From NCBI GenBank assembly GCA_018881555.1, contig JACAXG010000012.1:1736001-1800000 (forward strand): a stretch of 64,000 bases of DNA. Reading direction: 5' to 3'. The notes beneath the pieces are model-generated. The model had not been told where the DNA came from. It worked only from the letters and a program-made list of their open reading frames with translations, and did no database searches. Position numbers and translations under genes: made by a program. This stretch comes from Amblyornis subalaris (lineage: Eukaryota; Chordata; Aves; Passeriformes; Ptilonorhynchidae). Positions 37,401 through 49,400 of this stretch are shown piece after piece. Position 1 is the first letter of the stretch. Each line of letters starts with the position of its first letter.

Positions 37401-40400
37401 GCTGCATCATGGACTGGACTGTGGCTGCAGCCCCTCCGCAGTAGTTCAGGGATGTCGGATCAAGGTGTTCACATGACAGGCAGCACACCTGAGGGCTGCA
37501 ACCCCAGTGAAAGTACTATTTTTTGTAGTTAAATTGGTTTTGCTCACATTGCGACCACAAAACTTTGGTTTTGTATGCGACAAAATATTTTGCTAGGCTG
37601 CATTTTTGAGGTTTTGTAAGCGGCTTTTTGAAAGCCGTTTCTTTAGTATGTGTTTTGCTTTCAGTGAGCAGAATGGTTCCTAGGTCGTGCAGTGGAATCT
37701 GAGGCACTGGGGCACAGGGACTTTGCTGGAGTCACTGACAGCCCTGCCGACACCTCAGTGCTTTTGCCTCTGCAGCTGGAGTGTGAGTGCCCTCACTGTG
37801 GGCACCGTGCTGGGCTGGTGGGTTTGGCACTGGACCCTTGTGGATCAGTCCTTTGCTTTTGAGAAGCAAATAGTGATGTTCGGATCAAGTCCAGACATTC
37901 TGTTAAAATTTACATATAGACTAACATCACAGTGGTTTTTATTTCTCCCTTTTAATATTAATGGTATATAACAATCCAGTGTTACTAATATATGTCAGTC
38001 CACTTTGTCTTCTCCTTTTTCCCCACAAAAAAACATTCTGCAGGCTGGTAAAACTGGCAGACTTTCTTTTGTTTTGCACAGTACAGTGTAAATTTCATAA
38101 ACTTTTTACTTTGGAGAGTTGTAAAACCAGTAAGTATTTTGCAGTTAGAATATCAGTTACGTCAGACTCATCAGTTCATACTGTTTGATTGAAGCATGTG
38201 AATAAATTGAGACATGTCTCTTATGAAGTAGAACCGCCTTGTATTTACTTGTAATATTCCTTGGATCTGGCGCCTTTTGTTTTCATTTAAGTACCTTTTT
38301 GTTGTAATGTTTTTGCTATGACTCGAAGTGGCAGTGTTTGATTGCCAGTCATTGTAAATGTAATTGATAGGTGCACATTAAAGTTTCTGAGAGGACATCC
38401 TTATTTATATTAAATGCAGGAAAGGACCTGCCTGCTGTCCTAAACAGACATAATCTCTATTTTTCACTGCCTTGTTTTCTTACTGATATCTTGAGATGTC
38501 ACAATAATGAGTGATTACTCTTTTTCCGTGGACAGGCATCTTAAATTGCATCATGATCCCAGCCTAACAGTTATAATTTGGGATGTTCATATTGAAATGC
38601 ATGTGGCATACATGCCTGTTACTGGAATTTCCCTCTATAGTTTTTCCAAGTTTAATTTTCCAGTTGGTATTCTGTAGTAAGTTTGTTACAGACAGCCTTG
38701 GGCTTGCACTGTTAGAGGAGCTCTGCACAAGTGATCTGTCTGCATGGACTGACCTTTAGTAGAACTTGGGCTCAAGCAAATCTGCTGTTTTGTTCTAATT
38801 TACTCTCAAGTACATTTTCTTTCTGAGCTCAGTACTCTAATGAGGCAAATGAGAGCGGTAAAAGGAAAACAGCGGTAGTCTTCCAGTGTTACAGATCTAA
38901 TTTGAATAATATCAGATTTCTTTGATAACACGAAACTTCTGTAAATAATGTAAAGCGGTTGTTTTAAAGATTTCATTGTCTCTTGGAAAATCAGAGAAAT
39001 GTCAGAAAATTTTTTCAATTATTGGAAGAATTTCTTTGGGTAAGGCAGATGAATGAAAAATATGTGTTAAATGGCCACGAAACAAAGAGTTTACATTGTT
39101 CAGTGTGATGGTAGGAGCCAAGTACAAGTTGCTAGAGGGATGAGCAAACTGAGACTGTTGCAAGTTACAGGTTTTTGACAGTGAGACTTGTAGACTGTAC
39201 ATGCTGCCTTCCTACTAAACTAGTAAAAAGTCTCTTCGTCTGCTCACTTCAAACAGGAACAGTAATATATGCAGCAAGTGAACAGTACCATCATTAATTT
39301 TTGATGTAATATTTGCAGATTACTTAATTCTTTTGGCTGCTTCTGCTGATACTCAGTGCGATATTGCTTTCGTCGTGAGCTTTTTTTCATCGTGAGTGCG
39401 GTTGTAACAGGAAATAGGAGCGCTCCAGGACTGAAGTGCTGTCGAAGGAGAAAAAGTTGCCAACTGTTCTGTTGCCCAAGTCTCCTCATAAGTAGACCTA
39501 GTAATCAGTCATTTGTTTGAAACAATTCTCTGTAAGTTTCCTTTAACATAAGGTGTGTGGCTGATTAGACCAACTGGATGACTGTGTATTGCTCAGCAAG
39601 CATTTGTTTCTGCTCTTTGAAACAGAATGAAGGAAATTTTGGAATAATTTTCTCATTCAGCAGTGTGAAAGTGCTGTAGTTTGCCTAGACTGTTGTAATT
39701 ATCTGACAGTTTCTTCAGCTAATAGATGATGTCACAACACCCCTATGGCACAGGACAGAGTGGCTGGAAAGTGGCCCAGTGGCAAAGGACCTGGGGGTGC
39801 TGGTGACAGCAGCTGAACATGAGCCAGTGCATGCCCAGGTGGCCGAGAAGGCCAGTGGCATCCTGGCCTGTATCAGGAGTAGTGTGGCCAGCAGGACCAG
39901 GGCAGGGATTGTCCCCCTGTACTCGGCACTGATGAAGTCACGCCTNGAGTCGTGTTCAGTTCTGGGCCCTTCGGTACAAGACAGACATTGAGGTGCTGGA
40001 GTGTGTCCAGAGAAGCTCTGGAGCACAGGTCCTCTGAGGAGCAGCTGAAGGAGCTGGGGTTGTTTAGCCTGGAGAAGAGGAGGCTCAGGGGGGACCTTAT
40101 CACTCTCTACAACTGCCAGAGAGGAGGCTGTAGTGAAGTGGGGGTTGGCCTCTTCTCTCAAGTAACAAGTGACAGAACAAGAGGAAACAGCCTCAAGTTG
40201 CACCAGGGGAGATTTAGAGACTGGATTTTAGGAACAAAAGAGTGGTCAGGTGTTGGAATAGGCTGCCCCGGGAAGTGGTTTAATCACCATCCCTGAACGC
40301 ATTCAAAACACACATAGATGTGGCACTTGGGGTCAAGATTTAATGGTGAACTTGGCAGTGCTGGGTTAGTGGTTGGACTCAAGGATCTTAGAGGTCTTTT

Positions 40401-43400
40401 CTAATCTAAATGGTTTTAAGATTCTATGTACGAATTTTTATCTGTGAGAAATATGTGTGCTGCCATGTTATGTGGTGTTCTCCCTAAAAGATACTGAACA
40501 GCAGTGCCCAAAGTTTAGATTTCTCACTCTAGCTTGAGTGATTCAGTTTGTTGTAATAGTGATACAAACATGTTGCATGAAATGATGACTTATTTTTTAA
40601 GGGAGGTTCACATTTTAAAAGCTTGATTTAAAGTCTCTGTGCTAAAAGAAAAGGTTATGCTACATAAATGGAATCTGTTTTCTTACCAAAAACTTACAGA
40701 GCTTTTTCTCTTGAAAACTGGGTGTTTCATCAGAAATTCAATTAAGATACAGTGTAATGTGTTAAAATAGCTGACAGAAATAAAACAGATTCTGTCAGAT
40801 CTAACAAAAATTACTTATACATGATACATAATGAAATTTTACTGCCAATTATGGAGTGGGTGGAAAAACCACAAAAAAACCTTTCAGTATTTCTTTGCTA
40901 ATAAAGTAGAATACTAGGAAGCTTTTCTTATGTGGGGAAAAAAGAAAGCCTTGGAAGCTGTGTATTTAGTGCTTGAAGCTAAGCTTCTGAAAGTTTAAAA
41001 ACTAGTATAAGGTAGCTGACTTTCAGAAGTGGTCAGAGCCTTCATCTGCCTCTGAAAAATCCAGGTTTCAGTGCCTAATTCCATTTATGGTTACACTGCT
41101 CGCTTGGGGCTTCAATTTATGATCACTGTGCTGCTAAGCAGACTTCTTAAAATGTGTAATATACATTATATACTGTGTAGGCATAGAATGATAGTATTGG
41201 GAACAGTGTTCGCAAAGAAAAACTTCATGCCAAAAAAGTCTTTTCAGTACTGTAAATTGGTGTATTGACCTTGAAACCTTTTTCGTGTTTAATTCTGGAC
41301 AGTGAATTAAAAGCAAAATCAGTGTGTAATCTGTGTACCCAGCAGCCCTGCTGTCATCTTGGTGAGAAACTGAAATCCTGCAGCACTGTGTGAGGCCCTT
41401 TTCTGCCCTCTGATATTCAGCATTCTTGATAGGGGTTTTCTTCATTTGCTCTTAAAAAGCTCTGGTGGTGTAGTTCCACAGCTTCTTTGCATTTTCTGTG
41501 CCACCGTTTGTCTCTATTGTTAGAAAGTCATGGCATTCACCCATAGGGGTCTGGAACTTGTATGTCTGAAATAACAGCTGCCTTTGAGAGAATTTGACTT
41601 CCCGAGCTGCCGGGGATGGGATCTTGCCTGTAGTAGCATCTGTTGTAAATAGTATTACTTGATTATTTCTCCGCAGTTATTTAATTACAAAGGCAAGTTA
41701 CTAAATACCTGCTTGAGGCACACAACAAAGCTGCGAAAAGCCAGATTGCTCAGGAGGCACAGAGTTTATGTACATATACATGGAATCTTTATTATTTCCA
41801 TTCTTAATAGTGGTGGAATAATTTGTGCCCTTGTATTTGCTAAGGTCCCTGGTTATCCTTTGTTGCTGTAGCTCAAGAGAACCATGGCCACAGAGCTTGG
41901 AGCAGAGAGCTGTGTTGTGTATTTGGCACTGTGGTGGTGATGAATTGGCCAGGTAGTGACTGAATGTTAAGGTGGTGTGACAAAAACTCTATGGGGTCAG
42001 TGTGACTGTTGTGCAGGGTTGAGTATATGACTTCTTTAAGGAGGAGATTTTTCATGTGGAATGGACTTCGAATTTTTAGTTTACATTTCTGTGACTGCCA
42101 GGTATAAACATGCTTTTCTGTCAGTGAAGCTAAGGCCAAACAAGCCAGGGAAATAGGAAACTTTTTGTGACTGAACCTGTGCATGGCAGCATGAGGAAAT
42201 GGGATGACAGAAGGGATGCAGCTATCTGCTTCTGAGGTGCTTGTATGATTGATGCAACTATAAGGGTTTGATTTCTTTTAGATACAGCTTCCTGGTAGTT
42301 TTTTCACGCCCACTTAGAAACAAACCATGCAGAAATGTTCAGGATTGTGATGGGTTTGGGAGAAGGTGTTCAACATCTGAATATACTTTCTGCAAACTCA
42401 TCCTTTGGAACTTGGAAACCCTCTCAGTCCTTTCATCAGATTGGGGCAGAACACAGATTTAGTATTCTAACTAAATTATTTATACATCCGAAGTGTCAGT
42501 TATCTTGACGTTGATGAATGTTGACATATGTAATTCTCATTTATTGTACATACTCCATCTTGTTTCAAAAGGTTGCTCAATTGAATACTGGCCACTCTTG
42601 GCTCAGTGTTCAGGATATAATCTCTTGGAGGTCATTGGGGAGGTATATTGTGTCAGGCTGCAGGGGTTGTTGTGATTTTGTTTTGTTTTGGGTTTATTTT
42701 AAAGAAGTTCATTTAAAAATGGAGAAAAATCTCTGAATGAGATGAAGCCTGGCCTTTCATAATTTCAAGGCCATGANATATGTCCAGTCCTAAAAATCTG
42801 AAATGTTACCAGAATAAATGTATCACTTTGCTGGACTTACTGATTTTTAATGTTGAGGTTTAATACATGTTGTCTTTAAAATTGTTTTCCCAGTAAGTTC
42901 TGAAACCATCTGCTAATTTAATTTTGGTATAAACCCTTTATGTCAGGCTCATTAAAAACACAGACTGTAAGTTCCTTTATGCCTATGTAATAGGTGGTGG
43001 AGTAAGAGAGAGGCTAGTAGAGTATTTTCATGTCACATCTCTAAACACGAGGGAAGAAAAAACAGAATAAGCTCATCCTACATTAGCTACTTGAAAAAAC
43101 AAGTTAGAAGAGAGGATGTTTTGAATGACTTGATCACAAGAGAAACTGCAAGCCTGAGAATACCATTATGGCTCATGTCCATAGGAAAGCAGAGTTTTTT
43201 AATTCTCCTTTCATTAAACTGCTTAACCTTTCTTTGACAGAAAGGTCTCAAGTATTCAACTCAGTAAGTAAATGCTTTCTACGTTTGGGAAGAATAATTC
43301 ATATAGTGTATTTTAGCCTCTCTGTGGCTTTTCTCCTATGCTAAAATTTCTGTTTGTGGAGGCTGTTCTCATGTAGCCCTACATTATTGAAAGTTTTAAT

Positions 43401-46400
43401 ATCAAAAGTTAAAAATGAGCTCTAGGAACAGTCCACAAATGCCAAAGCAGTATCCACAATGTGCCTGGGAGTTTCTGTGCAGCTGGAGTCAGGGGGTGTG
43501 CTCCATGCAGCTTAGCTTGTACTTTTACCTGTTTTCTGGTGCACAGTTTGCTGTCTGATCTCTCGTTGTTCTCAGCGGGAGGCATCTTGAACAGGCAGGT
43601 TGAGTAAGTCCCATGGAGGCAGTAGTTTGCATCTAGTTAGAAGGACTGAAGGTTAGAAGAAGGTTACTTTGGTGATTGGGAGATGTGGTTCCACACACTT
43701 AATACTTGGCAGAGAGGGAGCGTATCTGTACCCCAGTTATAGGAAATTATTTCCAAGGAACATGCAGGCATCTCAAAGAGACGCTTTTGCAGACACACTT
43801 GAAGTGCTAGTTAGAAATTATAAATGTGGACTTTAGGGATGTTATTGTTGCCTCAGTGATTCTTATTGCTTTAGGATATTGTTTGTTTCATACTTTTTTG
43901 CTGCTTTACAAATCTTGGACAACAATCAATGTGTGTGATGTGACTATGGAATTACTGATTCCAGATTTAGGTTATGTGACTAATGATCTAAGACTTGGGC
44001 ATCTGTTACAGGAAGCTACCCTCAAGTAATCTGAGTTTTTCCCAAGCTCTGATTTTGTTAACATGTTGCACAGAGATAAATAAAATTTAAGAGGAACCGT
44101 TTTAGTAGTAATCAGGCACTTTTCCATGTTAGAATAGTTTGTTCTAGAGAAGTCATACTAAGAAAAATCAATTATTGCAGAATCAGACCAGTACTGAACT
44201 ATTGAACAGATTTGTACCACTTCTGTCAGGTGGAATAACATGTAATGTAAGAAACCACACTGTAAAGGGTAACACTTTTTAGATCTTTTTGGAAGCTGAC
44301 TATAGTACATAAAAGAAAAAGCCAGTGGGTAAAATGAATCAGTGTACAAATAAAGAAAAATAGCCTTTGCTAAAAAAGCTGTAGGAAAAGTTTGACAGCC
44401 ATATTGGAATTACCTTTCTTTGTCAGCAATGCAAGTAATAGTGAAGAAATAACATCGGCAATATGTCTCTCAGTTACTCCATTTGCAATTAAAAGCATAC
44501 TTTTAGCTTCTGGGAGCAGTGTGTATCCAAAACTTAGGCCTTGTCTTAGTGGAGTCGCTGAGTTATTTGAGCTGCCATGGCTGCAAAATTATACCTTTCT
44601 TGGAACTTGATGGTATGTTAATGAATCACTGGTTGTACAGATACTCTCTCTGTCTCAAGAATGTCAGCAGGTGATGTTTAATCATAACAGTGCTTACTGA
44701 TGTGACTCTCCTTTTCCTTTAGTAAGAAAAAGATAAAAAGCAAGGTCTAACGTTGGTGCTGTTGTGGAAAGATAGCACTTTTTAACCAACCTTTTCAGAA
44801 TTCATTAAGCTTGTCCTTTCACCATAATCTCTTCCTTGAAACAAATACCTACAATTTATTTGCTACAGCTGTTAAACAATGCTTTTCCCAGGGAGTGGCT
44901 ACTGCTGTGTTATTCCTCAATTTACAAATTAATAATTCTTTTGAAATTTTTTTTTTAAGGGAGGGATTTTTTGGTCCTAAAGATTATATGATTATATTTG
45001 AATATTTTAAAAACTTATATACAAACATTAGTAGCTTCTAGAACTACAAGTGGCACAAGCAGAAATATATTTCTAATCTATGAATCAGCATTGATACGCT
45101 TTTACTAAATTCTTATTTAACATTGTTAGGTACAAGAAAACTCACCGGGACATAGAGCTGGATTGGAGCCATTCTTTGATTTTATTGTGTCCATTAACGG
45201 TTCGAGATTGGTAAGTGTTGCAAATTTATAACTGTTACATAAACAATGTGTTGAGAATCTGATTTTTATAGGTAAACCAATGGATTTGTTTTATTTAAAT
45301 GTATATGAAATATTTCTCCATAGTTTAAAATCAGGAAGATGAACTGCATCAGAAATTTCCTTCACCCTGCAGTTAGAGTTCTATCAACAGTTGAGCTGGA
45401 GAATAAGGATGCAGACAGACATGCTCTCTGCAGACATCTGCACCAAGATAGTATTGCCTACTGATCCACTGATGGCTTATGCCAGCGCCCTCCTAGTTCT
45501 GTGTGTAAAACTGCTTCCATAAGAACTCACAAACTCCATTCAATCGAAACAGGTTGATTGAAAAAGCTGCTGTCAGAACTGTTAGCTGGGCAGGAGGCAT
45601 GGGGGGAGCTTTCAAGCAGAGCTGTAGTGAAACAACAGACCATGATAGCAGTGGAAGAAACCAGCTGTGGGAAGCTCTTTCACCAGTATGCCTGGATTCG
45701 AGAAAGCCTCTGAGAAGCTGCAAGGTGCATCTTGAAGTTCTTTAAATTTTGGAAAGCATGACCTGTTACTGTGAAATCCCAGGCTTTTGCCAGAGTTGTA
45801 TTCTAGAATTGTGAAGCGACTGGAAACTTGTTACAAAGTAGTTGTAAATACATGTTCTGGTAATGCACAATGTTGATAGCACCTTTGAAATACAAGTGCG
45901 GTAGAACTGGATGCTTGTTCTGTTAAACACTAACCCAAGCTCTTGCTTAAACATTTGCAGAATAAAGACAATGACACTCTCAAGGACCTGTTGAAAGCAA
46001 ATGTTGAAAAACCTGTAAAAATGCTTGTATACAGTAGCAAAACACTGGAACTGAGGGAAACATCAGTAACTCCCAGCAACATGTGGGGTGGGCAGGGCCT
46101 GCTGGGAGTGAGCATTCGCTTCTGCAGCTTTGATGGGGCTAATGAAAACGTCTGGCACGTCTTGGTATGTATGGACTTGGAAATATTCTTCTTACTATTA
46201 CTTACTGTTTTTATCTTACTGTTAAAAAGTAAATTGCAAGGGATGTAGCTAACAAGTCATCAGATCAAACTGGTTTTCATTGATTTTGGGTTTGGGAAGA
46301 CTTGAACTAGAACTGTGTATCTGTGAGTATGTTGTCCAGTCTTGTGTTTAAATCAGTGGGTTTGTACAACAAGAGTTATTGTGTTTGGTACAACACCAGA

Positions 46401-49400
46401 ACAGTATGAAGAGGGACTGCCATAGAGCCACTGTTTCATTAGTTCATTACTCTACTAACTGTGTTGAAAACTTGACCAGTTTGTCTGACTCAAAACTTGC
46501 GTGAAGTGCACATCTGACTGTTCTGCTACACCCTGACAGTTACATAGTGTTTTGTAACTTTCCATCTTAAAACTAGGAAGTGGAGCCAAATTCTCCTGCT
46601 GCATTAGCTGGACTTAGACCTCATAGTGACTATATCATTGGAGCAGATACTGTCATGAATGAGGTAAGTATATAAAAATAAGGTTTTATTTTTCAAAAAC
46701 TAAAAACCCAGTTATACCAGGGCAGTTTGAAACATCCCTAGTTCTGTCCTTGTTCTGTGCAAATGGAAATCAGATGCAAGGAGGAAGGAGCTCTGGCATG
46801 GTGCCTCTTCTTAAATGCAATCCTGACAATAAAAACTGCCTTTAAATGTCTTCATGAAGTCAGATACAAACTTTTTTGTACTCTAATATTAATATTTTAA
46901 CTTGCAGATTTGAAATCTGGGTTGCGCCACGTCTTCTGAGTTGTGCTAGCAAAATTCTTTTTAAAGTTGGCCTTGTGATAAAACAGCAGCACTGCAACAA
47001 TTGCAACATGTGGCTGTTACCAGGTTCTATTATAGACAGTCAGGATTGATCTAATGTCAAATGATAAAATAAGGACAAGAAAGCCCCTACTAATTTTTAT
47101 CTTTTTGCAGTCTGAAGATCTCTTTTCCCTTATTGAAACACATGAAGCAAAGCCATTAAAACTTTATGTGTACAACACAGACACAGATAATTGTCGGGAA
47201 GTGGTGATTACTCCAAATTCTGCCTGGGGTGGAGAAGGCAGGTAAGGAGACAATATGGCACAGGGGGATGGGGCAACTTTCTTATAACACCAGCCTAAAA
47301 ACTGCTTGTTCAAGTTTTCTACAAAGACAGGAAAAGAGTCTTGTTATAGCAAAGGTGTTTCTGCTCTAATAAATTATATATTTACTTGAAATTCAGGTGC
47401 ACTTACTAATGAGGGGGCTGTAAATTAGTAAATTAGCCAGTGCAGAAGTGCATGTAGTGCAACAGTTGCTTTCTGCATTAAACTCCAAATAGTCATTAGC
47501 CTGTAGTATATCGTTGAAGTACTGTGAGTAGCCAGAACACAGCACTGCAAGGAACAACTGTGAGTTGAATTCCAAGCTGTATACCTGATACAGCTGCTAT
47601 GTTTAAACAAGAATGAATTTTATTTTGTGCTGAATATTTATTGCTAAAAGCTACAGAATTTCCTTTCAGTTGTCTTGTCTTGATTATTTCTCCATAGAAA
47701 ATGAGGCAACATTGGGGCAGGAGGGCAGGGTTGTACAGAATTTACCGTGAAACTTGGTGTCTTGAGTTGTTCATGCATTGCTTGCTATAGTCTGTAGCTG
47801 TAAAGTCACTTAACTGACTTATAAATGTTCGTATTTTAAAAGCCTAGGATGTGGCATTGGTTATGGATATTTGCATAGGATACCTACACGCCCATTTGAA
47901 GAGGGAAAGAAAATTTCTCTCCCAGGAAAGTTGTCCAGTGCATCTCTCAGTCCTCTCAAAGATGGTTTCACAGAGGTAAGTTGTGGACCCTCCTTTGGCT
48001 TGGTAAAAATGGATGACGATGTTATATTGCTTTTCTGCTTCTGTTGGTTTTTGTGGAAACAAACCCTAATGATGTAACTTCCTTTTCTCTTTCAATAAGG
48101 TTCAGCTATCATCAGTTAATCCCTCAGCCACCCTCCCTCCTGGGTCAGCAGGCCTTGAGCAGAGTCTTTCAGAACTTTCTATTAGCTCCACCTCAACTAC
48201 TGTCAGTAATGTTCTCAGCACAGGTTGGTATGGAAGTAACTGACCTGAAATGCATGACTTCTCTGACTTTTTTTTGTTCTCACAGATGTTTCTAATGAAT
48301 TTAATAGAAGGCAGAAGAGAGAATAAAATTTTCTCTTAAACTTTTCTGAAAAACAAAGGCTAAAGTATTGGATTTGCACCTTACTTGCTCATAAAATAGT
48401 TGCAACTTCTATTAGAAATACCATGTGTATTACTTAGAATAGTATTTTTCTTCATCAGCATTTTATAGTTAAGACAAATAGTAATTCTCGTGTAAGTAAT
48501 TATTTATTTGTACTCCTTGAGGAAAAAAGATGAAGTGTTGTATGCTTAAAATTAATGTTGTTTCCCTGTGTACCCTACCAGGTGTTCCAACAGTTCCGTT
48601 ATTACCACCACAAGTCAGTCAGTCCCTTACCTCTGTGCCATCAGTTAACCCAGCAGCTACATTACCAGGTGCGTAGGGAAAATTTCTTAAAACATTTCTG
48701 AAACAAAAATCTTAAGGGAGCAAGGGAAAAGAGCTGTCTTTTCCACTGCTTTTTTGGGAAGGTATAACTTCATACAACTTACACATTTCATGTAAGGTCT
48801 CCATACAACCTCTACAATGTGAAGAATTATTTTTCTTGGAGTATGTTCACAGCATGTCTGTAGCATGGAGGAGTGACTTGGCAACAGAATTTACCCCAAT
48901 GTTTACCTTTTAGGACCCCCTGCAAAGTATTGTCCAGGGTTAACCTGGAGGCAAACTCCAGATCCCCACGNGTAGTTCTTCAGAGGAGAGGAGACAGCAA
49001 AAACAGGCTGCAAACTTGAAAAATGATGAAATAATCTATTTCACTAATTCTACTAAGAATAGAAAGAATAAAAAATAATAGAAATATGAAGGCATAATAT
49101 ACAAATATTATTCTCCCCCCATACATTCCAATCCTTCTTACTGATCACGTAAAGGACATAAACATGAGATTCTGATCTTATGATTAAGAGTTCTTATTGC
49201 CACTTTATGGGATAAAGAGAGTTCTTTCTGTAGCATAGTGGGATCCATCCCACGGAAGACTGTTCCCTAAGAAGTGTCTTCGGCATGGTTCCAAACCTTT
49301 CAGAAACACCACAACCCACCCAGGTTTTGCAGTGGTGTATCCTCTCTCCCACAATACACTCCGCAGTTTGTGGGTCACAAGAAAAGTCTTTTGGGGTTAA

